Positions 54,132-62,940 of a stretch of 64,000 nucleotides of DNA are shown one piece after another (position 1 is the first letter of the stretch; each line of letters opens with the position of its first letter). The position numbers were made by a program, and so were the translations under genes. Origin of the DNA: Ensifer adhaerens. GTDB lineage: Bacteria > Pseudomonadota > Alphaproteobacteria > Rhizobiales > Rhizobiaceae. The stretch lies in assembly GCF_002940685.1 (NCBI RefSeq), contig NZ_PNFP01000007.1, positions 1 to 64,000 on the forward strand. Direction: 5' to 3'. A model generated the notes under the pieces. It was not told where the DNA came from and made no database searches. It saw only the letters and a program-made list of their open reading frames with translations.

Positions 54132-54314
54132 TCAGCCGCTCCCGGGCACGACACTTTCTTCGTCCTTATCCGGCAGCAATCCGGTGCCAGGCGTCTTGCT
54201 CTTGTCGGTCAGCCGGTCCTTTGCGTGAGGTCCTGCGGTCGGAAGGTGCTTTCCGCCCGAGGGCTCCTTGCCCGTTTCTTCGATCGCCTGTTGTGCCTTC
54301 TTGTCCTTGCCCAT
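54132..54314 (-). CDS. Small hydrophilic stress protein candidate
   Basis: A 60-aa, strongly polar, probably disordered protein: MGKDKKAQQAIEETGKEPSG, then HLPTAGPHAKDRLTDKSKTP and an acidic tail. No known domain is seen. AGGAG lies about 6 bases before the ATG. Its promoter region has a GGAAC-N18-TT element (54341-54365) that fits the RpoE2/EcfG general-stress consensus of rhizobia, so induction under desiccation, heat or stationary phase is predicted. Confidence 0.75.
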   Translation of the reverse strand: MGKDKKAQQAIEETGKEPSGGKHLPTAGPHAKDRLTDKSKTPGTGLLPDKDEESVVPGSG

Positions 54315-54340
54315 CTGAAACTCCTGTCTTGCACAGGAGG

Positions 54341-54365
54341 AATCCGCGGAGCGTGAAATGGTTCC
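54341..54365 (-). promoter_or_regulatory. RpoE2/EcfG-type promoter
   Basis: On the minus strand GGAAC (complement of 54361-54365) is followed by 18 bases and TT (complement of 54341-54342), matching the GGAAC-N18/19-TT general-stress sigma consensus of Sinorhizobium. It ends 26 bases before the 60-aa gene start. Confidence 0.6.
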
Positions 54366-54551
54366 GGATCGAAGGCTGTTCACAGCGGCAAAGGGGCGAC
54401 CTCGACAAGCCCGCGAGCAGAACGATTGAGCCTTTAGCCAAGGCGGACCGCGGTTCGTGCAGAACCGGTTGAGGCGATGCAATCACGGACCGCACTTCCG
54501 AGGGAAAAGCCGCTCGGCCCGAGGGAAACATCCCCGACCGTCTTCCGACGT

Positions 54552-55385
54552 TTAATCCAGATCGATGATCTGTCCGTCGCGGGCGGCAAAGGCGCCGGCG
54601 AAGGTCGCTTGAACGTCACGCTCCATGGCGGCCAATGCCTCGTCGGTGCGCGACGGGTCGTGGTGGAACATGGCGAGCTGTTTGACGCCGGCGGCCATCG
54701 CCAGTCGCGCGCCGTGCATGCCGGTCGAGTGCCCGTAACCCTGGAAATGCTCCATCTCGCTTTCGAGATAGGTGCAGTCGTAGACGAACAGGTCGGCGCC
54801 GGCGATCAGTTCGAGCACGCCGGGATCGAGAACACCCGGCTCGTGCTCGGTATCGTAGACGAGCGCGACGGCGCGGCCGTTCCATTCGATCCGGTAGCCG
54901 ACGCAGCCGCCGGGATGATTGAGGCTCGTCGTGCGGATGGTGACGCCGGCGCGCGGGGTCAGCACGTCACCGGGTTTGAAGTCCATGCCGTCGAGGCTTG
55001 CCTGACAGATGTCCGGATCGACCGGGAACCACGGCGGGCGCATGAAATCGCGGATCATCTCCCGCGTGGTCATGGTTCCGTGCAGATGGCCGGACCAGAA
55101 GCGCACCGAATTGCGACACTTGTAGATGGGCTTGAAGTAGGGAAGGCCGATGATGTGGTCGTAGTGGCTGTGGGTAAAGAACAGATCGAACTCTTCGACG
55201 CCCTCGGCGATCAGGGCATAACCCGCCTCGCGCAGCCCGGACCCGGCATCGAACAGCAACACGTCCTTTCCGCATCGAACCTCGATGCAGGATGTATTCC
55301 CCCCATAGGCAAGGTATTGTTGGCCGGAGACCGGCAAACTTCCTCTTACGCCCCAGAACCGCACTCGAAAGTTGTCGTCACGCAT
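54552..55385 (-). CDS. Metallo-beta-lactamase-fold hydrolase
   Basis: A 277-aa MBL-fold metal hydrolase. The signature FFTHSHYDHIIGLPYF gives the H-x-H-x-D-H zinc site. SLNHPGGCVGYRIEW, YDTEHEP and MFHHDPSRTDEAL supply the remaining ligands. It begins VRFWGVRGSLPVSGQQYLAYGGNTSCIEV, a start shared with phosphodiesterase-like (PhnP/cpdP-type) members. It is divergent from a DUF3095 gene, and a class III cyclase lies 3 kb away, so a cyclic-nucleotide phosphodiesterase role is attractive but unproven. Confidence 0.88.
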   Translation of the reverse strand: MRDDNFRVRFWGVRGSLPVSGQQYLAYGGNTSCIEVRCGKDVLLFDAGSGLREAGYALIAEGVEEFDLFFTHSHYDHIIGLPYFKPIYKCRNSVRFWSGHLHGTMTTREMIRDFMRPPWFPVDPDICQASLDGMDFKPGDVLTPRAGVTIRTTSLNHPGGCVGYRIEWNGRAVALVYDTEHEPGVLDPGVLELIAGADLFVYDCTYLESEMEHFQGYGHSTGMHGARLAMAAGVKQLAMFHHDPSRTDEALAAMERDVQATFAGAFAARDGQIIDLD

Positions 55386-55664
55386 TCAGTTTCGGCTTCA
55401 CTACGCACGCTTGGATCATTTTGATCCTTGTGTGACTGTTAAACAAGCACAGATGGCCATACCCCTGCAACGCCATGGGTTATTATTTGGAAACTAACCT
55501 TCGCGTCGCCAAGTCCCGCTCCGGTCAAATCCGCTCCCCGCGCATGTTGTAGGCGGCTGAAGCGGACAGAGGTGTCCCCTTGGTAACAGCCAATGAAACT
55601 TTTTGTTGCGCTCGCGCGTGAATTATCTGACGAACGTTAAGGGGGAGCGAAGATCGAGGCGCAG

Positions 55665-56858
55665 ATGACCGAGGCAATGGAAGGGCAATTTTACGACAGC
55701 GTGCCGCTTTTCGACGCCTTCGAAGGCGTTGCGGACGAGGCGAATTACCGGCCGTTGCCGGACGGCTGGCTGCTGGCCGTCGCCGATATCGTCAATTCGA
55801 CCGGTGCGATTGCCGAAGGTCGCTACAAGACGGTCAATATGGCCGGCGCGAGCGTCATTTCCGCCCTGATGAACGTTCTCGAAGAAAAGACGATGCCCTT
55901 CGTATTCGGGGGGGATGGCGCGTTGGCGGCGCTGCCTGCATCGATGGCCGGCAGGGCGCGGGACGCGCTTGCCGCGGTGAAGACCTGGGTGGCGGAGGAA
56001 CTTGATCTTGAGTTGCGGACGGCGCTGGTTCCGGTCAGCGACATTCGCCAGCACGGGCTCGACATGCGTGTCGCCCGCTTCAAGGCCAGCGACGAGGTTT
56101 CCTACGCGATGTTCGCAGGCGGAGGCGCAAGCTGGGCGGAGGCCGCAATGAAGGCCGGGCGCTATCATGTCGCCGCGGCGCCGGCCGGCAGCCGGCCGGA
56201 CCTGACCGGCCTTTCCTGCCGCTGGAACCCGATCGAGTCCCGCCATGGCACCATCGCGTCGATCATCGCGGTGCCGGGGGCGAAAGGCAACGGTCCGCAG
56301 TTCCAGGCGCTGATCGCCGACATCGTCGCGCTTGCCGACGAGGAGGATCGCAACGGCCACCCCGTTCCCGCGCTCGGGCCTAACCCGCGCTTCTCTTTCC
56401 GCGGGATCGAGACGGAAGCGCGTGCTGCAGCACCCCGGGGACGTCGCGTCGGCGCGCGCGTCTGGATCACGCTGCAGACGCTGGCGCTTTTCGTCTGCCT
56501 CAAGATGGGCTGGAACCTCGGCACTTTCGACACGAGCCGTTACCGTCGCGATCTCGCCGACAACACCGACTTCCGCAAGTTCGACGACGGCCTGAAAATG
56601 ACGGTCGACATCAGCGCCGAGCGTCTCCGGCGGATCGAGGCGCGATTGCAACAGGCGGCGGCAGAAGGGGTGGGCCACTATGGCCTGCACCAGCAGGATT
56701 CGGCGCTGATGACCTGCATCGTGCCGACGCCGATGTCCCGCGATCACATGCATTTCGTCGACGGCGCCTCGGGCGGCTATGCGGTGGCGGCGAGCAAGCT
56801 CAAGGCCGCGCTGGTGCGTGACAAGGCCGCCCAGCCCTTCGCCGGCGGAGCAGCCTAG
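55665..56858 (+). CDS. DUF3095 family protein (cyclase-like fold)
   Basis: A 397-aa DUF3095 protein. It opens FYDSVPLFDAFEGVADEANYRPLPDGWLLAVADIVNSTGAIAEGRYKTVNMAGASVISAL and has PFVFGGDGALAALP. These resemble the two metal-Asp loops of class III cyclases (VADIVNST and FGGDGA), which is why relatives are sometimes called adenylate cyclases. The rest (WNPIESRHGTIASIIAVPG, CLKMGWNLGTFDTSRYRRDL) is family-specific. Activity is unknown. GAGG lies 5 bases before ATG 55665. It is divergent from the MBL hydrolase gene. Confidence 0.85.
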   Translation: MTEAMEGQFYDSVPLFDAFEGVADEANYRPLPDGWLLAVADIVNSTGAIAEGRYKTVNMAGASVISALMNVLEEKTMPFVFGGDGALAALPASMAGRARDALAAVKTWVAEELDLELRTALVPVSDIRQHGLDMRVARFKASDEVSYAMFAGGGASWAEAAMKAGRYHVAAAPAGSRPDLTGLSCRWNPIESRHGTIASIIAVPGAKGNGPQFQALIADIVALADEEDRNGHPVPALGPNPRFSFRGIETEARAAAPRGRRVGARVWITLQTLALFVCLKMGWNLGTFDTSRYRRDLADNTDFRKFDDGLKMTVDISAERLRRIEARLQQAAAEGVGHYGLHQQDSALMTCIVPTPMSRDHMHFVDGASGGYAVAASKLKAALVRDKAAQPFAGGAA

Positions 56859-56893
56859 CCTTCAGCCTCGGGCGGCGCGCGCCGGCTGTTCGG

Positions 56894-58279
56894 CTACGCC
56901 TTGATGATGTGATCGCCGGTCAGGCCGTTGCGGTGGAAGACGTTGCGGGTGTCGACGAGGAGCGGCGCCCAGTTGGAAAGCGCTGCATAGTCCACCTGAT
57001 CGTGGTCGGTGGCGATCAGCACGGCGTCGAACGTACTCACCGTGGTCTCGTCGAGCACAATCGAACGCCGGCCTTTGAGGGCGGCATATTCGCGCGTCGG
57101 CGGGATCTCGGCGACGTAGGGATCGTGATAGGCGGTGCGGCCGCCGCGCTCCTCGATCAACTCGATCAGGCGGAGCGAAGGGCTTTCGCGAATATCGGGA
57201 ACGTTTTTCTTGTAGGCGAGGCCGATGACGAGGACGTTGGAACGGCTGAGCGCCTTGCCCGCATGCCGGTCCAGCGCCTCGGCCAGCCGGCTGACGACGT
57301 GGCGCGGCATCGCCGAGTTGATTTCGCCGGCAAGCTCGATGAAGCGCGTCGGCAGTTCGTATTCGCGCGACTTCCAGGTGAGGTAGAAGGGGTCGATCGG
57401 AATGCAGTGGCCGCCGAGACCGGGGCCCGGATAAAACGGCATGTAACCGAACGGCTTGGTCTTTGCCGCCTCGATCACTTCCCAGACATCGATGCCCATT
57501 GCCTCGTAGACGATCTTCAATTCGTTGACGAGCGCGATGTTGACCGAGCGGAAGATGTTCTCGGTGAGCTTCACGGCCTCCGCCGTGGCGTTGGAGGAGA
57601 CCGGAACGACGGTCTTCACCACGGATGCGTAGAAGGCCTCCATCAGCTTTGCAGCCTCGAGCCCGTCGCCGGCGACCACCTTCGGAATGCTCACGGTTTC
57701 GTAGACCGGATTGCCCGGATCCTCGCGCTCCGGCGAAAAGCCGACGAAGAACTCGGCGCCTGACCTCAGTCCGGTGTCTTCGAGGATGCTGCGCACGACG
57801 CCGTCGGTCGTTCCCGGGTAGGTGGTCGATTCCAGCACGACGAGCTGTGCCGGCCGCAGGGTCGCGGCGATCGCGCGCGACGTGTTTTCGACGAAGGACA
57901 GGTCCGGGTCGCGGTGTTTGGTGAGCGGCGTCGGTACGCAGATGATGATGACGTCGCAATCCGCAAGGTTTCCGAAATCCGTCGTCGAGCGGAACCGGCC
58001 GGCATGGCTCTCCTGCGAAAGGACTGTATCCGGTACGGCCGCGATATAGGACTTGCCGGCGTCCAGCGCGACGATCTTGCCCGGGTCGATATCGAAGCCG
58101 ATGACGGAGTAGCCCGCGCGTGCCGCCGCGATCGCCAACGGCAGGCCGACATAGCCAAGGCCGATGACGCCGACCTTGGCGCTGCGGGCAGAAATGGACG
58201 ACAGCAGGCTTTCGAAGTGAGGTGAGGTCAAGTTTCGGTTCCGGATCTCGTGGACAGGCGGACAATGCCGCGCGAACAT
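56894..58279 (-). CDS. UDP-N-acetyl-hexosamine dehydrogenase (WecC/WbpA type)
   Basis: A 461-aa nucleotide-sugar dehydrogenase that oxidises C6 of a UDP-N-acetylhexosamine to the uronate for surface polysaccharide synthesis. The NAD loop is VGVIGLGYVGLPLAIAAARAGYSVIGFDID. ESTTYPGTTDGVVR, FFVGFSPEREDPGNP and KLTENIFRSVNIALVNELK follow. The catalytic Cys is in GPGLGGHCIPIDPFYLTWKS. The N-terminal 16 residues are atypical; a TTG at 58231 (LTSPHFESL) may be the real start. Overlapping nothing, it stands between two cyclase-like genes on the opposite strand. Confidence 0.92.
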   Translation of the reverse strand: MFARHCPPVHEIRNRNLTSPHFESLLSSISARSAKVGVIGLGYVGLPLAIAAARAGYSVIGFDIDPGKIVALDAGKSYIAAVPDTVLSQESHAGRFRSTTDFGNLADCDVIIICVPTPLTKHRDPDLSFVENTSRAIAATLRPAQLVVLESTTYPGTTDGVVRSILEDTGLRSGAEFFVGFSPEREDPGNPVYETVSIPKVVAGDGLEAAKLMEAFYASVVKTVVPVSSNATAEAVKLTENIFRSVNIALVNELKIVYEAMGIDVWEVIEAAKTKPFGYMPFYPGPGLGGHCIPIDPFYLTWKSREYELPTRFIELAGEINSAMPRHVVSRLAEALDRHAGKALSRSNVLVIGLAYKKNVPDIRESPSLRLIELIEERGGRTAYHDPYVAEIPPTREYAALKGRRSIVLDETTVSTFDAVLIATDHDQVDYAALSNWAPLLVDTRNVFHRNGLTGDHIIKA

Positions 58280-58615
58280 GTCGTGGTTTGTTGGAGAGAA
58301 ACAAGTCCCAAGTCAAGCGAGCGGCAGTGCCGGGCCGGCCAGCAGGCCGTTGAGCCGGCTATCAAATCTTCGTGCTGCAACAGGTCGGAAAAATCTTCGT
58401 CCGCCTCTGGAAATCGGGGCCTGTCGTCAATATCTGCAATGTATAAGTGCCGCATTCCGGGTGCCTGCACGTCATCGACGCCGGAATCGGTTGGAGCATT
58501 TTCTTAACGGGCACGGCTCATCATCATCCACCGCGAACATGAACCGGCAAATTGCCGGGGCGTTCGCCGTCTCCGGATGCTGACGCGGGACGGTCTGTCA
58601 TGATGAGGACGCGAA
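58280..58615. other. Divergent region before the class III cyclase gene
   Basis: 336 bases without a convincing gene. It holds an ATTCCGG/CCGGAAT inverted repeat (58454-58460 with 58481-58487) and a 15-base perfect palindrome, CCGGCAA-A-TTGCCGG (58544-58558), about 57 bases before the cyclase start. The latter resembles the stem in the sulfatase leader at 24119. Confidence 0.5.
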
Positions 58616-59965
58616 ATGGGCCCGACGAACGACAACGTATCCGAAATCCTCATCGACAAGGTCGCCGACTGGCTGATGCGCACATCGCTGAGCGACGCGC
58701 CGCTGGAGACGATCGTCAAGGGCTTCTGCGAACGGCTGGCCGCCGCCGGCCTGCCGCTGATGCGTGTCCATCTTTCCTTTTCGATGCTGCATCCGCTTTA
58801 CGACGCGCTCGGTTTTACCTGGGTGCGCGGCAAGGGCGTCGAGGTGAGCGGTCTTCGCCACGAGGAACTGGCGCTTAATCCCGAGCGCTTCCTGCAGAGC
58901 CCCTATTATTACCTGCTAAACAACAATCTCGAGCATGTCCGCCGGCGTATCTACAAGGACACGCCGTCCGAGTTCCCGATCTTCGACGACCTCAAGGAGA
59001 TGGGGGCGACCGATTATCTGGCCTTCATGCAGTCGCTGGGCGCCGATTCCGGCCACGGCATGGTCGGATCCTGGACGACGGACCGTCACGGCGGGTTTAC
59101 CGACGATGTTATCGGCGCGCTCTTGAAGCTGCAGCATCATCTGGCGGTCGCCGCGAAGATGGCGGTGCTCGGCAAGCTCGCCGACAACATGCTGACCACC
59201 TATCTCGGCTCCAGTGCCGGCCGGCGGGTGATGAGCGGCCAGGTGCGCCGCGGCGACGGCGAGACCGTGCGCGCGGTCCTCGTGATGGGCGACATGCGCC
59301 GCTCGACGATGCTGGCGGAAAAGGAAGGGCGCCAGTCCTACATCGAGACGCTGAACACCTATTTCGATGCAATCGCAGCACCGTTCAACCGCAACGGCGG
59401 CCATATCTTGAGTTTCGTCGGTGACGGATTCATCGCCGTCTATCCGTGCGGGCGTCACAAGGAGCCCTCGGAATTTGCCGCCCGCGAGGCCTTTGCCGCC
59501 GTGCGCGCGGCAACGGCGCGCATGGAGATGCTGAACGGCGAGCGGCGCAAGCAGGCACGTGATCCGATCGGCTATGGCATTGGCCTGCATGTCGGCAACG
59601 TGATGTTCGGCAATGTCGGCCTGCGTGACCGGCTGACGTTCTCGGCCTTCGGCTCCGCCGTCAACGAAGTCCAGAGGTTGCAGAACCTGACCAAGAAATA
59701 TGCCCACAGCGTCGTCGCGAGCGAAGCCTTCGTCAATTATTGCGGCGGCGACTGGACGGCGCTCGGCCAGGAAAAACTCAGGGGCGTCCGGCAGAAGTTC
59801 ACGATCCTTTACCCCAACGATGCGGCGCTGCTTGCAAGGGCCGACGAGCGCTTTGACGACGTGTTGCAGGATGGACTTTCCGAGGCGGAGCATGTCATGC
59901 TGCTTCACCGTAATACGCGTCCGCTCCAGCCGCCGCGCGGCCTCATCGACAAGATGCTTCAATAG
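58616..59965 (+). CDS. Class III adenylate/guanylate cyclase
   Basis: A 449-aa soluble cyclase. The N-terminal about 200 residues are a sensor-like region (ADWLMRTSLSDAPLETIVKGFCERLAAAGLPLMRVHLSFSMLHPLY), a form common in Rhizobiales cyclases. The catalytic domain (about 215-400) has both metal aspartates: VMGDMRRSTMLAEKEG and ILSFVGDGFIAVYP. The transition-state Asn/Arg are in FSAFGSAVNEVQRLQN. GIGLHVGNVMFGNVG is the central strand. cAMP is the usual product of this group. GAGG lies 7 bases before the ATG. The lyase gene begins 8 bases after its stop, so the two are co-transcribed. Confidence 0.9.
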   Translation: MGPTNDNVSEILIDKVADWLMRTSLSDAPLETIVKGFCERLAAAGLPLMRVHLSFSMLHPLYDALGFTWVRGKGVEVSGLRHEELALNPERFLQSPYYYLLNNNLEHVRRRIYKDTPSEFPIFDDLKEMGATDYLAFMQSLGADSGHGMVGSWTTDRHGGFTDDVIGALLKLQHHLAVAAKMAVLGKLADNMLTTYLGSSAGRRVMSGQVRRGDGETVRAVLVMGDMRRSTMLAEKEGRQSYIETLNTYFDAIAAPFNRNGGHILSFVGDGFIAVYPCGRHKEPSEFAAREAFAAVRAATARMEMLNGERRKQARDPIGYGIGLHVGNVMFGNVGLRDRLTFSAFGSAVNEVQRLQNLTKKYAHSVVASEAFVNYCGGDWTALGQEKLRGVRQKFTILYPNDAALLARADERFDDVLQDGLSEAEHVMLLHRNTRPLQPPRGLIDKMLQ

Positions 59966-59973
59966 GGGGAAGA

Positions 59974-60924
59974 ATGTTTCGCACCGTCCTTTTCGCCGCT
60001 TCCATCGTCATGGCCGGGAGCGCGATGGCGCAGCCATGGGAAACCAAGCTTATCGACGGTTTCGAGGGGCAGAATTTCGCGCCCGAGGGCGGGCTCTACT
60101 ACCGCGAGAATTTCGAGCAGACCGCCGGCACGGTGGAGTTCCAGAACCAGGTCACGCGCAACGGCAAGGGGGCGCTCAAGCTGAGCGTCGTTCCGACCTG
60201 CCCCGATTCGCTCGACGGTTGCAGCGAACGGGCGGAAATCTGGGAGAAGACAGCGCTGCGCGTACCCTACGACCAGGGGGTCTGGTACGGTTTTGCGGTC
60301 AAGTTTGCCGATCCGATCCCGAACGAGGATCACCGTTACCTGATCGCCCAGTGGAAGCGCGAAATCGACCCGGGTGCCGAAGGCGATTTCAGCCCGTTCC
60401 TCGCCTTGAGGCTCGAGGCCGGCAAGCTCTTTGCCACGGTGGAAACGAACTACATTGCACCGCTGTCGGCCGGGCCTGATGGAAAGCCGGCGGTCTGCAA
60501 GCCCGGCGAGATCCCCGTGTGGGGGCGGCCCGGCGTGAACCAGATGCGCATGCTGGTTGCGGCAGACAGCAACTGGGAGCTCATAGACGGCAGCCTCTTC
60601 AATGCCTGCACCGATGCGATCAAGGTGACGAACCACGGCAATCCGTTGCCCGACCCGAAGTCCGGCTGGATCGACTTTGCCATCTACACGCTGCCGGGCG
60701 CCCATGGCACCGGGCGCATCGAACTCTTCGCCAATGACAAGCCGATCATCACGGTGACGGGGCATATCGGCCATGCCGACAAGGGGCTCGGCAAGAACCA
60801 GTACTTCAAGTTTGGCCCCTATCGGGCAGCCGATAGGACCGACTGGACGCTGTTTTACGATGACTTCCGTCGCTCGCCGAATTGCGCCGATGTCTTGAAG
60901 TCCGGTGCGTGCCCAGCTCTCTAA
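59974..60924 (+). CDS. Secreted polysaccharide lyase (heparin-lyase-I-like)
   Basis: A 316-aa exported protein of the Polysacc_lyase (heparin lyase I-like jelly roll) family. Signal MFRTVLFAASIVMAGSAMA-QPW. Family segments are NGKGALKLSVVP, CSERAEIWEK, GVWYGFAVKFADPIPNEDHRYLIAQWKR and the C-terminal KNQYFKFGPYRAADRTDWTLFYDDFR. It should cleave a uronate-containing glycan, perhaps the cell's own exopolysaccharide or a plant or host polymer. It directly follows the cyclase gene, with GGGGGA 3-4 bases before its ATG. A uronate-making dehydrogenase lies nearby on the other strand. Confidence 0.85.
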   Translation: MFRTVLFAASIVMAGSAMAQPWETKLIDGFEGQNFAPEGGLYYRENFEQTAGTVEFQNQVTRNGKGALKLSVVPTCPDSLDGCSERAEIWEKTALRVPYDQGVWYGFAVKFADPIPNEDHRYLIAQWKREIDPGAEGDFSPFLALRLEAGKLFATVETNYIAPLSAGPDGKPAVCKPGEIPVWGRPGVNQMRMLVAADSNWELIDGSLFNACTDAIKVTNHGNPLPDPKSGWIDFAIYTLPGAHGTGRIELFANDKPIITVTGHIGHADKGLGKNQYFKFGPYRAADRTDWTLFYDDFRRSPNCADVLKSGACPAL

Positions 60925-61047
60925 CCGACTGAAGATGCAGGTGGGTATAGCCTCGGCTGCGACCGGGCGTGCTGGACAGCCCTTAGAAGCTGCGCTAGTC
61001 TTTTTTTAGAGGCGGCGGATAAAAAGCAATGAGGGAAGCGTGCTGCT

Positions 61048-62940
61048 ATGACATCAGGGGCGGACCTGCTTCGAGTTGAAGGTCTGCGGATCACATTCTC
61101 GGTGCTCGGCGGCGAAGTTCAAGCCGTCAATAACGCGAATTTCAGAATTTTGCCCGGCAAGGTCACGGCGCTTGTCGGCGAATCCGGATCGGGGAAATCC
61201 GCAATCAGCCAGGCGGTGATGGGCATTTTGCCCAACGTCGCCAAGGTTGGTGGCAAAATTTTGTTCAACGACCCGACGACGGCGGCAAAGCCGACCGACC
61301 TGCTCTCGCTGGAGCGGGAAGGGGAGGAAATCCGCAGCCTGCGCGGTACGCGCATCAGCAAGATCTTCCAGGAGCCGATGACGTCGCTGTCGCCGCTCCA
61401 CACGATCGGAAACCAGATTTCCGAAGTGCTGAAGATCCACACGGACGCGGAAAAGGCCGAACGCCGCGCGCGCACCGAAGAGTTGCTCGGCTATGTCGGC
61501 TTCGCCAATCCGAAGCGCGCCTACGACATGTATCCGTTCGAGCTTTCCGGCGGCATGCGCCAGCGCGCGATGATTGCCATGGCATTGATCTGCCGACCGG
61601 CGCTGCTGATCGCCGACGAGCCGACGACGGCGCTCGACGTGACGGTGCAGGCGCAGATCCTGAAACTGCTGCGCGAGCTTCAGGTGAAGCTCAACATGGC
61701 GATGCTGCTGATCACCCACGACCTCGGCGTCGTTGCCAACATGGCCGATGAGGTCGTGGTGATCTATCACGGTCAGATCGTCGAGGCCGGCCCAGTCGAA
61801 GCAATCTTCCGCAACCCTCAGCACCCCTATCTCAAGGGGCTGATGGCCGCCGTTCCGCATTTCGACATGAAGCCGGGAGAACGGCTGAAGGCGTTGCGCG
61901 AGGTGCCCGTCAAGGCCGGAACGCTGCTTGGCACGTCGGCGGCCGACAGGCGTCAAGGGCCGGAAGTCCTCCTGTCCGTGCGCAATGTCTCGAAGACCTA
62001 TGGCACGCGGAAGTCGTCGTGGTTCGGCGGCGGCGAGAGTTCGCATCACCGCGCCGTCGACAACGTCAGCTTCGACATCCGCCGCGGCGAATGCCTTGGC
62101 CTTGTCGGTGAAAGCGGCTGCGGCAAGACGACCGTCAGCAAGATCCTGATGCGCGCGGTGACGCCCGACAGCGGTTCGGTGACCTTCGACAATGGCGAGG
62201 GGCCGGTTGACGTGTTGAAGGTGCAGGGCGACGAGTTGCAGGCGATGCGCTCGAAGATCCAGATGGTGTTCCAGGACCCGGTCTCTTCGCTTTCGCCGCG
62301 CATGACGGTCAAGAACATCCTGAGCGAGCCGCTGGAGATCCACGGTCGCGGTACGGCAAAGTCGCGTGTCGAGATGGTGCGCTCGCTGCTGCAGGCGGTC
62401 GGGCTCGACCAGCGCTTCATCAACCGCTACCCGCACAGCTTTTCTGGCGGCCAGCGTCAGCGTATCGGCATTGCTCGCGCCTTGGCGCTGGTTCCGGAAC
62501 TGTTGATCTGTGACGAGCCGGTCTCGGCACTCGACGTTTCCGTTCAGGCGCAGATCCTGAACCTTCTGAAGGACCTGCAGAAGGAGCTTGGGCTTACCTG
62601 CCTGTTCATCTCGCACAACCTTGCCGTCGTCGACTACATGGCGGATCGCATTGCCGTCATGTGCGCGGGCCGCATTGTCGAGGTTGCGCCGCGCGAGGTG
62701 CTGATGCGCAAGCCGGTACACCCCTATACCAAATCGCTGCTGGCGGCTGTACCTTACCCGGATCTGGACCGGCCGCTCGATTTCGACAGGTTGAAGGACA
62801 GCGAAGGTTCCGACATGCGTCGTTGGGGCGCTCAGTTCCGCGAAGATGACGCCAGTGACGCGCTTACCCCTGCCGATCTCGGTGGCGATCATTTTGTGTT
62901 GGCGCGTCGATCCGTGGATGCAAGGGAGTTGCGACCATGA
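61048..62940 (+). CDS. Fused oligopeptide/nickel-type ABC ATPase (DppD-DppF fusion)
   Basis: A 630-aa protein with two ABC ATPase domains, as in YejF/GsiA. First domain (about 1-290): Walker A GESGSGKS, signature [15 protein letters not shown], Walker [17 protein letters not shown], and an OppD-type tail. Second domain (about 305-600): [40 protein letters not shown], plus the [16 protein letters not shown] tail. Both sites look active. ATG 61048 follows GAGGGAA at some distance. It overlaps the binding-protein gene as ATGA; permease genes are expected beyond the window. Confidence 0.94.
   Translation: MTSGADLLRVEGLRITFSVLGGEVQAVNNANFRILPGKVTALVGESGSGKSAISQAVMGILPNVAKVGGKILFNDPTTAAKPTDLLSLEREGEEIRSLRGTRISKIFQEPMTSLSPLHTIGNQISEVLKIHTDAEKAERRARTEELLGYVGFANPKRAYDMYPFELSGGMRQRAMIAMALICRPALLIADEPTTALDVTVQAQILKLLRELQVKLNMAMLLITHDLGVVANMADEVVVIYHGQIVEAGPVEAIFRNPQHPYLKGLMAAVPHFDMKPGERLKALREVPVKAGTLLGTSAADRRQGPEVLLSVRNVSKTYGTRKSSWFGGGESSHHRAVDNVSFDIRRGECLGLVGESGCGKTTVSKILMRAVTPDSGSVTFDNGEGPVDVLKVQGDELQAMRSKIQMVFQDPVSSLSPRMTVKNILSEPLEIHGRGTAKSRVEMVRSLLQAVGLDQRFINRYPHSFSGGQRQRIGIARALALVPELLICDEPVSALDVSVQAQILNLLKDLQKELGLTCLFISHNLAVVDYMADRIAVMCAGRIVEVAPREVLMRKPVHPYTKSLLAAVPYPDLDRPLDFDRLKDSEGSDMRRWGAQFREDDASDALTPADLGGDHFVLARRSVDARELRP

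Noticed and set aside
61054-62892. 612-codon minus-strand frame opposite the fused ABC ATPase
   Set aside because: The plus strand has two complete sets of ABC motifs; the mirror has none.
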